Assembly: GCF_020080835.1 (NCBI RefSeq)
Contig: NC_058159.1
Location: 27,376,474-27,440,473 of the forward strand
Direction of reading: 5' to 3'
Source: Cotesia glomerata
Lineage: Eukaryota > Arthropoda > Insecta > Hymenoptera > Braconidae
Length of the DNA stretch: 64,000 nt
The position numbers and the translations under genes are program-made. Position 1 is the first letter of the stretch. Each line of letters begins with the position of its first letter. The notes beneath the pieces are model-generated. The model saw only the letters and a list, made by a program, of their open reading frames with translations, was not told where the DNA came from and searched no databases. This document shows positions 23,750 to 35,457 of this stretch, in pieces.

Positions 23750-24090
23750 CTTGAAATTGAAATTAAAAAATCATTTTTTTTGATAAAATGAAGCTGTAGA
23801 AACTTTTTAAAATTTCGATTATTAATAATAAACTTAAAATTTTATTTAATATTCAAAATTTCTTTAAAAACTCCAAATTAATTCAACATTAATTTTACTT
23901 GAAATTTCATATTACATCATTCTTGAAATTAAATTGAAAAAATCATTTTTTTGATAAAATGAAGTTGTAGAAATTTTTTAAAATTTCGATTATTAATAAT
24001 AAACTTAAAATTTTATTTAATATTCAAAATTTCTTTAAAAAATCCAAATGAGGTTAAAATAAATTCCACTTGCAATTTCATATTACATAA
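23750..24090 (+). repeat. Tandem duplication of a ~180-bp A+T-rich unit
   Basis: Two adjacent direct copies (about 23750-23925 and 23930-24090) share ATTTCGATTATTAATAATAA and then ACTTAAAATTTTATTTAATA, with few differences. A recent local duplication with no visible function. Confidence 0.75.
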
Positions 24091-25289
24091 ACTTAAACAA
24101 CTTTTGAAAAATTGTCGATCAACAACCTTATTAAAATTTTTCCAGACAGTAAAGTAATAAACGGGTTAAAAGATAACTCGATAAAAAAATACAAGACACC
24201 TTTCGTAATAAATAACAGTGAGATTAATCAGAGATAAACAGGTTCATTAATCACTCTTGCATTATCACACACTTGTGTTAGTTATTGTTCATGCATGTCA
24301 GTCCATCTATAAACCGGCAGCTTTACCAGCGATCGTTACCATACGTCATCATGTCGAATTTGTATCCTGGTTAAATATATTTCCTTATCGACGACTGTGA
24401 CAGCCGTTTCATTTCATTTTATTATTTTCATAGTTATATTCATTCTCTATCCTATCCTATATTTTTATACTCACTCTGGAATTTAGAGTGGACGAGAACA
24501 GCTCAGTATTTTTGATTTACAATATTAAGATTAAAGATTCAGAGAGTCTACTTCAATATAAACACAAGATTATTCTAAATTCAAGTGACCGAGAAAGAGG
24601 GAGAGAGTAGGTCTATTTTAAGTAAGAGTAGTATAAAATGATGATGATACGCCGGAGGCTCAAAAACTCTGTCGTTACTCTAAACTTTACACTACACGAG
24701 TATGGCATAGAAAAGACCTATTTTACATTACATGTAATGCCAAGTAAAGTGAGATCGTGTGATACTTAACTTACTCTCAAAGTTTGTTACAAGTTACAGC
24801 GTTGTACTACTTGAGCGCGATAATCTGTTTGGGTTCAGGTTATTGGCTTTTGTTATTTGAATTTTAGCTTGTTACAACTTAACTAGACGTTTTTTTTTGT
24901 TACAACCTTTATATTACTTTGCTTCAATGACACTCCTCCCAATTTAGCTGTCCGGTTCTGAGAATACATAACAGTCAAACTGGCTTGACTAGACAAACAA
25001 TTAAATCTCAAGTGCTCACCACTTTACTCCAACTGTGTTTTCATTGTTAAAAATGGTCTCTGACCTGTCTAGAAGACCCTCAATAATATAAGGCAATAAG
25101 GCAAAGCACCTGTAACAAGAATTTTCTGGAAAGTTTTAAGTTATAACCAAAAGTTTTGAGTCTACCTGAGTTGTCAAATTTTACTGTCTTTTATATTTTT
25201 GAAAAAAATATACTGAAAGTTGGTTGTAAATTTTTATTGCAAGAATTTTTTTTTCATAACTAATATGATTTACTATGTAATTATTATTA
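24090..25289. other. Unassigned single-copy DNA
   Basis: Moderately A+T-rich with a G+C-richer part at about 24.3-25.1 kb. No frame, splice pair or repeat family. Confidence 0.25.
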
Positions 25290-26091
25290 TTTATATTATT
25301 AAGAGAATAAGAAAAATTATAAGAAATAAAATCGGATTTTTTAGTGAAATTTAGGGTCATTGAAAAGGTCTTGATTTGAATTTGTGCCTTTTTAAGATTT
25401 CATATCATTCTTATCGATAGTTAAATTATGATAAGTATTTAGGCTGCATTTGAAAATTCTCTATCTCTAGATACATAATTAAGAATTGACCTTTTATCTT
25501 GTAAATTATTGACATTTTTAAAGATATAAGCTCACCCCGATATTACACTCATCGAGACCTTTCATTTGAGTACCCACATTAATTTTTCATATATTTCATA
25601 TATATTATATATATGTATATATGAAAAATATATCAAAATGCATGTGGGTACTCAAATGGAAGCTCTTGATGAGTGTAATATCGGGATGAGCTTATATCTT
25701 TAAAAATGCCAATAGTTAAGAAAGTACAGTGCAATTTAATATAATTAAGAAACAACCTTGTATCTTGTGAAATATTGACATTTTTAAAGATATAAGCTCA
25801 TCTCGACATTACACTCATCGAGACCTTTCATTTGAGTACCCACATCAATTTTTCATATATTTCATATATATTATATATATGTATATATGAAAAATATATC
25901 AAAATGCATGTGGGTACTCAAATGAAAGCTCTTAATGAGTGTAACATCAGGATGAGCTTATATCTTTAAAAACGTCAATACTTAAAAAAGTAGAATGCAA
26001 TTTAACAAAAATCATTATTTAATAAAACAAAATTTTATTTATTTATAATTCACAAGTCACGACAGTCATATAGTGACTGCAAAGTTGCTAG
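25290..26091 (+). mobile_element. Non-autonomous Helitron, copy 1
   Basis: The left end TTTATATTATTAAGAG matches the family start TCTATATTATTAAGAG with one change. The right end is CTAG (26088-26091), preceded by a slightly degraded hairpin (CAGTCATATAGTGACTGC). It sits between A (25289) and T (26092), the Helitron target. Two long inverted repeats lie inside (about 25527-25710 and 25783-25965). No Rep/helicase frame. Confidence 0.75.
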
Positions 26092-26109
26092 TTACCATTA
26101 TCGCGTTTT

Positions 26110-26111
<2 letters not shown>

Positions 26112-26150
<39 letters not shown>
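26112..26150 (+). repeat. (AAT)n microsatellite
   Basis: Just downstream of Helitron copy 1; several Helitron copies in the window adjoin such tracts. Confidence 0.9.
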
Positions 26151-26569
26151 TTTGGTCTGAAATAATATTTTTTTTCCTGATAAAATCATGAAATTTAAAT
26201 TTTCTTAACAAATTTAACTTTATTAGCGTACTGATATTTATTTTCCTAAAATTCTCAGCTCATATGTATACTTTGCAAATTTTTTCAAACACTGATTATT
26301 TGCACAGCTTTTCGATGACTGATACCATTTACAATTGGGTCAATATTATTTTTCAAGTCAAAAATTATAGATTAAAATACCCGATGAAATATTGCTTTTT
26401 CAATAGAAATTCCAATTAACATCACCAGACCTTTTTATTTTTTTTTACAATAAAATGGATAAAATATCGCGGCATGTGCGGGCTATAAATACCCAAAAAC
26501 TGCAAACACCCACCAATATCACACATTCATATGTGTTCCAATCAAAAATAAAAATTATTAGTAAAACAT

Positions 26570-27380
26570 TATTTTTCCATCGATTTCCACGTGTATAAAC
26601 ACCAAGGCTGTTCTCATATGAGGAGGTCGTTGACTTGCTCCGATCCGAGGACTCTGCAAAAACACACACGCGATGCTGCTAGCACGAGTCGCACCTGCGC
26701 GATGGATTCTTCTCCTCAAAAAATTATTATTCGCATCTTCAACTATTACTATTTCGAGGAAGATTTTTCTTGATTAAATTATTCAAAATTTTTTATTTAA
26801 ATAATTAATTAATTAATTAATTAATTAATTTATGAATTAAATGACTTGCGATTTGCGAGTGGGAGCCAGAGCAGTCAAAATTAAAAAAATGAAAGAAAAA
26901 GAATGTAAAGTGAGCGAATGGGTGACTGAGTTTGGTGGATATCCGCATTATGTAAGAGACCGTGGAACTGGGATAGGATCGAGAACACACCACGCGTGTT
27001 TGGCATACGAGTGTTCTCTCTCTTGGGTCGGCGAACACGTAACAAACGCGCTTCCATATTACATACTCCATGCTGCAAATAAAAATAAAATACACCCATG
27101 CCAAGTTGAGAGAGGATAGTGCAGAGTATATAGGAGGTACGCGCCCCGATGCTGCTGTCCTCGTTGCGTAATTGCGAGCCTGCCAGGTTAACTTATTTTC
27201 CAATTCCAATTCCATTTTCATTTGCACCTTCACTTGGTATGGGACCCACTACGAGGCGAGCTGTTCTCTCAGCGTTATAAGAATAATTTATCACTTTGGC
27301 TCTTTCTTATTCTCATGTGTTCTCTGTAATATGTAATATGTTATATGCAACATAACTTGCCGCGACTCCAGGGGTATTTA
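26570..27380. other. G+C-richer single-copy island
   Basis: The largest island of near-balanced composition in this part, interrupted by (AATT)n at about 26803-26831. Overlapping frames on both strands (up to 138 codons, minus, 26817-27233) have no recognisable domain and seem incidental. Enhancer or unrecognised exon both remain possible. Confidence 0.25.
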
Positions 27381-27549
27381 CATAATTAATTTTTAATTTT
27401 ACTCATGCAGACTTTATTTATTCACCTTCCGAAATTCCGTTATACTGGTTACGTTACTGGAAAATCCAAAATTTAAGTTAAATTATTATATTAAAAAAAT
27501 TGTTATGAAAAATTGAGCTCCAAAAGTTTGAAATTAAGTTCTGGATTAA

Positions 27550-28118
27550 AATTATAATATAACGAAGCATCGGCAGGCGCTTGGATGGCTAAAGCCACCA
27601 AACCGAAGATTACAACTAATAGCTAGTGAGTTTTATAAGGCGATTTGTTTAATACGTCCAAGTCTTTTCGGTGACCAGTTATTACACAAAACTAGTGATT
27701 CAAGTCGTAGGGAATTAGGTAAAACAAATTCACTGCAGGTGCCTTTTGCGCGTACAGCAGCTTATTATAAATCTTTCATTGTTACTGGTTGTAATTTTTG
27801 GAATAATCTACCAGTTTTTATTACATCAGCTGAGACTCTATAGATAACTTCCGTCATAAATGTTATTTGTATTTGTTAAAGTTAAAAAAGAGTCAGTATG
27901 ATGTAAGCACTTGATTGTAAACCTGATTTTGATTTTGAATGTGAAGAAAATGTCTGTGATTACTTGCTACTTTTGCACTAATATTACTTTGTTTATAGTT
28001 TTATTATTATTGTTATTATTATTATATCAGTTTCTTACTACCTATGCATTTTCAACAATTTTGTAATTTTGTAATTATTTGGATTTGTGGTCAAAAGGAG
28101 AATTATCTCCATGATCAG

Positions 28119-28157
<39 letters not shown>
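27550..28157 (+). mobile_element. 5'-truncated LINE, 3' end with TAAA tail
   Basis: The reverse-transcriptase C-terminal coding remnant (see next entry) is followed by a roughly 300-bp 3' untranslated region, the block AAAAGGAGAATTATCTCC and an (AAAT)n tail at about 28120-28157. The layout is typical of CR1/Jockey-group LINEs. TAAAATT occurs before the start and after the tail and might be a short duplication, but the tail composition makes this uncertain. Confidence 0.7.
27562..27843 (+). pseudogene. LINE reverse-transcriptase C-terminal fragment
   Basis: An open frame of 93 codons without a start ends at TAG 27841-27843. It reads LGWLKPPNRRLQL, then FYKAICLIRPSLFGDQL, then YYKSFIVTGCNFWNNLP. 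A run of basic and aromatic residues ending in a W-N-[NS]-L-P motif is the usual C-terminus of CR1/Jockey-group LINE open reading frame 2. Just past the stop, a one-base shift continues as DNFRHKCYLYLLK, which fits the family's ending, so the stop is a frameshift product. The polymerase core is missing; the copy is dead. Confidence 0.7.
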
Positions 28158-28159
28158 AA

Positions 28160-28270
28160 TTGGAAATACGAAAAAATAATAAGAAATCTTTTTTGTAGAA
28201 AATTTAATTTTTTCTTATCTTTAATCCTTTATCCAGAATTTCAATTTTAAACTTAGATTAATATGATCTT
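28160..28270 (+). repeat. Family L core fragment
   Basis: GAAAAAATAATAAGAAATC followed by TTTTTGTAGAAAATTTAATT and a CCAGAATTTC block recurs near 29390, 30610, 30770 and 36815. A dispersed repeat with no frame. Confidence 0.5.
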
Positions 28271-28399
28271 TTCAACTACTTATTAGTAGATTTCATAGAA
28301 ATCTAACTATTGCATTGGTCTTCATGACGAAATTTTTCAAAAATTTTGCTACATTTCGATTCAGCTCGTCAAGTGGATTCAGAAAATGCATATGGTTTA

Positions 28400-28890
28400 G
28401 AAGTTTATGAATATATGTATGTATAACCGGCCTTGTCTCTTCTCTAACTCTCGTAATTCTGTACGGATCTTAATGAAACGTAACACACTCAATCGTTTTA
28501 GAACGATTTCCGAGGTTCAGTTCGAAGATGAGCAAAATTGGTCGATTAGTTTAGAAATGGAAGCAATTCGAAAATTTTCAAAAATTACAAAAATTTTCTC
28601 TTTTACCGTATTTCCGTGCAATAACAATTAAACGAAATATCATATTTAATTTCTGTTAATTGCATCTGAAATCTTATTTAATAAGCTTTAATTTGCATAC
28701 TTATTTATTTTTCTAAAATAAATAGTTTAGGAATGGCAGCAATTTAAAAATTTTTGAAAATTATAAAAATTTTCACTTTTACCGTATTTCAGTGCAATAA
28801 CAATTGAACGCGATATCCTATCAAATTTCTGTAAATTGCATCTGAAAGCTTATCAAATAAACTTTAATTTGCATACCTCACCATCAGTCT
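28400..28890 (+). repeat. Direct repeats of a ~155-bp unit
   Basis: Copies at about 28553-28707 and 28732-28886 share TTTTACCGTATTTC, GTGCAATAACAATT, and the closing AAACTTTAATTTGCATAC with few changes. The preceding block (28420-28550) has AACTCTCGTAATTCTGTACG and looks like transposon-derived sequence, but I cannot name it. Confidence 0.6.
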
Positions 28891-28903
28891 AGATTAAAAA
28901 TTA

Positions 28904-29174
28904 CACTGATAGAAGGATTTATTTGTATTAAATAATATTTGTTAATAGCTAACAAATCATTTATTAGAGACCATTTTTTAATATTAAATAAATATTTCTT
29001 AGTATTTAAAATGATTTGTTTGTATTTAATAAATCTGATATTCATTTATTAAATATTAATAAATCTTTTTAAATACTAAAAAATATTTGTTAAGGACTAA
29101 CAAATGGCTTCAAATAAATGATTTGTTAAATATTAACAAATCTTTTTAACTATAAACAAATCCTTCTATCAGTG
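28904..29174. mobile_element. Family B MITE, copy 3 (complete)
   Basis: CACTGATAGAAGGATTT and AAATCCTTCTATCAGTG are exact inverse ends flanked by TA on both sides (28902-28903 and 29175-29176). Length 271 bp. The whole element is close to a palindrome of TTAACAAAT / ATTTGTTAA words. Confidence 0.85.
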
Positions 29175-29176
29175 TA

Positions 29177-30380
29177 CCTACTTATACTCTCTCAGACAGA
29201 TTTAATGAAATTTTACTTTTGCATTTGTTTTGATGACATTATTTTATTGTAACAGAAGTTATATATTAATAATATCATTTTATGAAAAACACGTTTTTTT
29301 TTTTTTTTTTAATTTCGAAATCTACTTTCATTTCAGCTTCCGAATGGTTTTTTTTTTATTACTTTAAAAGTGAATTTTTAGAGTAAATATTGGAGATAAA
29401 AAAAATAATAAGAGACTTGTTTTTGTAGAAAATTGAATTCTCTATAAAAAAAAAAAAGGTTTCTTTTTTTTTCGTATCTTCAATATTTTAATCAGAATTT
29501 CATTTTCAAATTTGAAACTACAATTTTTTCTGGTTATTTTAAACTTAACCTATGAGTAATTATTTTTTTTTTTTTTTTAAATAATATATTCAATTAATTA
29601 AAAAAAAATTATAAAATCTTGTTATTTACTTCAGCGTGAATTGAAAAAGTTATTACTTGTTTACATTAGAGAAATACAAAGCTTATAATAATGAATTGGG
29701 AGAATAACGTGGATATCTAAAATGCAGGCAAGCAACGGAGGGCAGCGCACCGAGACGCCCGAGAGTCCTCACCGTTATGTAATTCCGCTAAATTGTCGAG
29801 GTAGTCAGTCACTAAAACAAAAATAATATAAATTCTTTTCTTATCTCTTTATTATTATTTTAAAGACAAGTTAGAGTTATTCCGGCGAAACTTATTACCA
29901 GACAATGAGAACGAGTTGGAGCAAAAAACCAGTAGTCTTTATCATTTTAGAACAAGTCTGTTGGCTGTATTGTGTCTAGTTTTATACAATATATATGTAT
30001 ATAATATTGTATCGTACATTTAAGACTTAAAAGTTGCTGAATGTAACTTTAATCGGGCGAAAAAAGTTCGCGGATACACTTTGAGTCGTAAAATTTTATT
30101 TAGAGTTGCAATAAAAAAAGCAGAGCTATAAGTTTTAAAAAAGTATATTACTTTTATTGGAACCCGCAATTAGTCTTATCGCTCAACTGAATCGTTAAAA
30201 TATTTCATTTTACCTAAGACTTTTGGTATCACGTGAATCATGCTTTATATTTATCCATTGAATCATGAAGCATAATAATCATCAATCCATTTTTATTCGT
30301 CATTTAAGCTCTTATTTTTTTCTATTCTACTGCTATTATAGAGTTTATTTTTTCTGTTTAACTTACCGAACAATTAAACG
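29177..30380. other. A+T-rich DNA with a family L piece and a small island
   Basis: A family L core lies at about 29390-29530. 29.68-29.95 kb is G+C-richer and single-copy. Otherwise poly-T runs and nothing recognisable. Confidence 0.25.
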
Positions 30381-30382
30381 CA

Positions 30383-30735
30383 ATAAATTGTAATTCTATT
30401 ACTCATCGACTTTATTCTAAAAATAATTTCAATTTTTTTTTATTTTAAACATCTGTACTTATATAATTGAAGTTATGAGGAATGGCATACTTTTTTTTGT
30501 AATAAAATATTTGTAGCGAATTTATTTATTTTAGATAATTTGAGTACACATTATTTTATTTTTTTTTTCAGAATAATTATCAATAAGTTTGGAATTTAAT
30601 TTTTTGGAGCAAATATTGGATTCGGAAAAATGATAAGAAATCATTTTTATAGAGAATTTAATTTCCCACAAAAAAGATTTATTATTTTTTCGTATCTTCA
30701 ATATTGAACCCAGAATTTTATTTTGTAGATATAAA
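30383..30735. repeat. Dispersed repeat L, copy with long homology to 36.5 kb
   Basis: Shares CATCTGTACTTATATAATTG, GAAGTTATGAGGA and AATATTTGTAGCGAATTTAT with 36540-36905, in the same orientation and order. About 350 bp; no termini or coding sequence found. Confidence 0.7.
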
Positions 30736-30813
30736 TATTTAAACTTTAAATCGTCTGATATACTTTAAAATTAAATTTCTGACAAAAATATTGAAAATAT
30801 GAAAAAATGATGA

Positions 30814-31010
30814 CACAGAAAAAAAATTTTCTTGAATCAAGTATATAATTTTGAAGAACTTAATCTTTTTGATTTGAGTAGAAAAATTCTTGAACTAAAT
30901 AAATTTTTATTGATTTAAAGAAATTTTACTTGATTCAAGATAATTACCCTCTTCAAAATTATTTTCTCAGTTCAAGAATTTTTCTCTTGAATCAAGTCAA
31001 CTTTTTTTTT
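30814..31010. mobile_element. Family C MITE, copy 4, right end degraded
   Basis: Starts CACAGAAAAAAAATTTTC and shows the family's CTTGAATCAAG words and internal symmetry. It ends in a poly-T run without CAGTG. Confidence 0.55.
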
Positions 31011-31073
31011 TGGAACCTTTTTTATAGGAAATTAAATTCTCTAAAAAGATAAGTTTCTTATGATTTTTTCGTA

Positions 31074-31594
31074 CACTGATAAAAGGATTTGTTGATAGTT
31101 AAAAATATTTCGACGTTCTAATTAGCAAATTGTCTAACTTCATTTCAGAGAATTTTCCATTTGTACGAAAAAAACAATTAGTTCAAAATTTATTATCACT
31201 TTAAAAAACCATTTAATATCATTAATATCTAATAGAGATATAATATTTTCGTTTGAATCGTTCAAATAATTTATAATTGGACTATTGCTACATCAAAATG
31301 TTAAAAAATCACCCTCTAAAAAATAAGGAGTTAGAAAAATTGCTAATTAGACCGTCGATTTGTTAATATTTAACAAATCATTTATTAGAAGCTATTTTTT
31401 AGTCCTTAACAAGTATTTCTTAAAATTTAAAATTATTTGTTTGTATTTAATAAATGAATATCAGATTTATGAAATACAATCAAATAATTTTAAATACTAA
31501 GAAATATTTGTTTAATACTAAAAGTGGTCTCTAATAAATGATTGGTTAAATATTAACAATTTTTTTTTACTACAAATAAATCCTTCTATCAGTG
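31074..31594. mobile_element. Family B MITE, copy 4, carrying a family I element
   Basis: CACTGATAAAAGGATTT ... AAATCCTTCTATCAGTG with TA on both sides (31072-31073 and 31595-31596). About 250 bp of its length is the inserted family I element at 31110-31358. Confidence 0.8.
31110..31358. mobile_element. Family I MITE, copy 1, nested in B
   Basis: Ends TCGACGTTCTAATTAGCAAA and the inverse of TCGACGGTCTAATTAGCAAT form a roughly 28-bp inverted repeat continuing to TCTAAC. The host reads AATATT / TTTG around it, so the duplication is TT or ATTT depending on where the ends are drawn. A second copy is at 54608. Confidence 0.7.
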
Positions 31595-31639
31595 TATCTT
31601 CAATACTCCACCCAGAAATTAACTTTCAAAGTCATCAAA

Positions 31640-32900
31640 TAAAGAGTTGTTTAAGAAACTATCCATCTTATTAAGATGCCAATTAATTTAAGTTTCAAAT
31701 TTATTAATTCTAAAATTTTCAATCAAAACACTTTTTAAAATCAAATAATAACAATTTCTTAAAAACATAACAGTGACTTCAGACTTAAAATCTATAAAAA
31801 AACGCTGACGTAAAATTCAAGGAATAAAATACCAAAAAACCTCAATTAAAATTAATGGCTCCAAAGTTATAGTTATCGCCTTTAAAATTGAAGTAATTTA
31901 AAATCGAGCTGAAAAAACTTAACTTATCTGAAAAAACACTATAAATCTTATCAAATTATATCCCCATTCACCGGATATCAACTGGTTTAATCTAAAATTG
32001 AAGCCTAAAAAAATTTTAAGACTCAATTCGAATTTTATTTCCTGCCTTTATTATTCAAGGAGTAATTAGTCAAGTGTAAAAATGTCATAAGAAAATTTAA
32101 TAAGCCATAAAATTGATTTTATTTTTCTACTTACACATACTACATACATCCTTATTATTTTACCCATAACAGAAAATCACTTTCTTCAATCTGATACTTT
32201 CAGATCTAAACTCATAGTTTGAAAGTTTAAATTAAAAATAACAAAATAAATATAAAATATAATTGATGGGTAGCGAAGCGAAATGCCGGTATCGAATGAT
32301 TAATATAAAAGTAAAGTGTAGTACAAATATACAATATATAATATGTATAAATCGGGTATTGATTATTGAATATGATAATTGATACACATGATACAAAAGG
32401 TGTGTTGATGAAAACTTTCTTGCATACCCAGTTCCCACGATACCTCACTAAGGATGAACGTCGTAATAACAACCTGGTGTTTATTCAGATGCTCGCATGT
32501 GCGAGTAGGCTGCAAGAGGACGAAGTAGATATATGCTACACACATTGAATAGTACACAGTACACAGTACACAGTAGTAACAGAGTAGTTATACATAGAGT
32601 ATGTAATAGTATTATATATAGCAGAGAAGAAAGCAACCGTGCAAAGCAAAAGGCATCTGCAGTTCAGAGAGCCACTCCCTTAGATGAAGACGAGAGTGAG
32701 GTCGTTCCTTGCTCCTTGGCCCCTTTATTAAATAATAATTCTATTCCACCCGTTTCACTCTATCCACTCTACTTATTATTAACCACGTACTCTGCTTGGT
32801 GCTTCCGAGTTCTCCATTCTCGGCTTTGATGTCAGCTATCACAGTGACTCTTTATTTTTACTTTTGTTCTTTCTTCAAATGAAAATTTTTAATTAACTTT
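31640..32900. other. Single-copy DNA with an island at 32.37-32.85 kb
   Basis: The island is of normal composition and has overlapping short frames on both strands, none with a domain. The rest is A+T-rich without recognisable content. Confidence 0.25.
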
Positions 32901-33029
32901 ATTCTATTTAAAGGAAAAAATCTTGGACTAAGAATATAATTTTCAATAGGTTGATCATTTAAAATTAATCAAAAACAAATTATTCTTGGTTGAAGTAAAT
33001 TTAACTTGACTTGAAAATTTTTAGTAAAT

Positions 33030-33185
33030 TTTATAATCATGTCCAGAAAATGTAAATAACTTAACACTTGGTCACAGGAATTCAGGACAATAATTTCAAA
33101 ATACGTATTTATTCTAGTTGAACTTTTCATCCTTTTATTAGGACTTCTTCAGCAAGTACAAATAAACATAGAAATTATAACCTTT
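33030..33185 (-). mobile_element. Penelope-like terminal fragment
   Basis: On the minus strand CTGAAGAAGTCC, a short loop, then GGATGAAAAGTTC recalls the hammerhead-like box of the 2.2-kb foldback, and ATTATTGTCCTGAATTCC parallels ATTTATTGTCCAAATTCC there. The similarity is short and by eye. Confidence 0.35.
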
Positions 33186-33198
33186 ATATACAAAAATA

Positions 33199-33365
33199 CA
33201 CAGTAAAAAATTTTGTGTCAAAAAAATTAGTGTTAAAAATTTTTGTATTAAATATTTAACACTTTTATGTATAAATTTAACATTTATTCTGTTAAATCAA
33301 CACAAAAAAGTGTTAAATATTTAACATAAAAATTTTTAACACAAAATTTTTTGACGCAATGACGC
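33199..33365. mobile_element. Small palindromic MITE with GTGTTAAA words
   Basis: Arms at about 33216-33265 and 33306-33356 are inverted copies (TGTTAAAAATTTTTGTATTA and its inverse, with a few changes). A TA precedes the left end CACAGTAAAAAATTTT. The right end is less clear. Confidence 0.5.
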
Positions 33366-33645
33366 AAAATTATTACAAATATACTTTAATCATACTAGTT
33401 CACAGTTTAGAATATATTATTGAAAAATTTAAAATTTTTAGTAAAGTTTTATAGAAATTTAACTATTGAATTTTTCTCATGATAAATTTTTTAAAAATTA
33501 GTTTAAAAATAATAGAAATTAAAAATTTTCAAAAATTATCTTCGCATCTATGACTTTTATTTGATTTGATTGAATTTATTAAAATAATTTTCTTGGTTCG
33601 AGATTTTTGCTCTTGAATCAAATTAATTTTTTTATCAATGAAGCA

Positions 33646-35079
33646 GTTTGAACATAAATTAATTGGAAAAATTAGTTTAAAATTATATTTTTATGAAATA
33701 AAATCCCAAGTATTTATTGTTACAGTTTTGAATTGAAGTTCTTACAAAATTTGTAAAAATTTAATTTTTAAACAGTGATTGTTATTTTTTTTTTCGTGTA
33801 GGAAGATAACACAGTAGCTTGTAGTTTGTACGAAATATCTCGATAAAACAGAGCGAATCCCGGTTAAGTAATACCCAGATAGCAGGAATATAATATGAAG
33901 TATGTACCAGCAAGTGGAATACTGCCAGATACAGATACAGATGAGAGTACACCTCTGGTTGTTGACGTCCTGACTATATTTAACAGGAGAAATGACCGAT
34001 AGAATATGCAATCGATCGGTGCCAAGTGCCACTTTTAAGCTGGTTGTCTCAAACCTAATTGTAATCCAATTATATTCATCTGCTGTAAAGTCTTCAGTTA
34101 CACTGATTAAAAATTAACTTGGCTTAATTCAACACAAATAATCCAACCAGAACATTTTAATTAATATAAAAAGAAAATTATATTTTTCGCTTTATTAATT
34201 ATACCTAATGTCGTTCTGTAACGAAATTTTGTGAATAAAAATGAGCAGTTGATAATGAATACATTTTGAAAAAGGAAACAGGCAATAGTACCCACTAGTA
34301 AGCTCAGAAATTAAATCAGTCTTGTGTCATCTTACCGAACAATGGCAATGCAAAATACAACGTTACTCTTTACCTTTAATTACATTTATTGAATGTTGTT
34401 TGACGGAGTAACGTGAGTTAGGACTCGGGATCTTGTGGCCTAGAAAAACAGTTATGCTCAATTGTGTTCAGTTGTTACTTTACTGAAAGACAGTTTATTG
34501 TTAAGCTATAATTTATCGGAGTAGAGCAGTACCGCTTTTATTTTATTTTATTATTATTAGTATCGAGTCAGCTTCATCTCAATGGAATTCTATTATAAAT
34601 ATTCGTGTATCTGTTGTCAGATTAATTCGCAACACATGTATTTCTATTTGTATTTATATTTATATTTAGTCTTATTATAATTTAAACTTATGTGTAAATA
34701 TATATGTAACACCTGAGGTGAAAGGTGTGTATGGCATAATAATTCTGATGACGCGACAGCCTTTGGAATTTGCAATACCACAGCAGTTTAGTTTTCAGAA
34801 ATGCCACATACCTTTCCACTTTGGATTTTATTCATTTTATTCCACAAGGACGTACGAACAGTTCAACCATAAATATATCATTTTATTTATTTATCACCAT
34901 GTAATAATAATTACAATAACAAGAACTGTAATAGTATAATTACTATAAAAAAAATTTAGTAAAAAAAATCTATATCCAGAAATTAAAAATTTTCAAATGT
35001 GAATTTTTAAAAATATTTTTTTTATCATTATTGATTTGTTATAAAAATACAAAAAATTGTCACATATTTGCTAACTCAG

Positions 35080-35136
<57 letters not shown>

Positions 35137-35330
35137 TGAAAGAAAAAAAACAAATAACAATAATTTAGTTGCTTTAATTAATTGCTGCAGTTGCATTTAA
35201 ACATTATTACAGCCAAATTAACAATAATAATAATAATAATAATAATAATTTTAACATTTTATTTTTTCTAAAGACTGGATAGCTAATAAACTGAAAATTT
35301 AATGAATTATACGTCAGAAAATATCTATAA

Positions 35331-35378
<48 letters not shown>

Positions 35379-35390
35379 CAATGTTTTTAA

Positions 35391-35457
<67 letters not shown>

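Larger units (their letters stand above)
30740..31640. repeat. Second L unit, split by C and B insertions
   Basis: L sequence resumes at about 30740, is interrupted by family C (30814-31010), resumes as far as TTTTTTCGTA, is interrupted by family B (31074-31594), and resumes as TATCTTCAATACT. The intact L copy at about 30697-30712 shows the empty site TTTTTCGTATCTTCAATA with a single TA. Confidence 0.6.
32908..33645. mobile_element. Degraded family C relic with inner insertions
   Basis: Family C words (CTTGGACTAAGAATATAATT at about 32924; CTTGAATCAAATTAATTTTT ending about 33642) flank two other pieces: a Penelope-like end at 33030-33185 and a palindrome at 33199-33365. Divergence makes the outline approximate. 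Confidence 0.35.

Noticed and set aside
26817..27233. 138-codon minus frame with overlapping plus frames
   Set aside because: No domain; a G+C-richer island leaves several frames open at once, as chance predicts.
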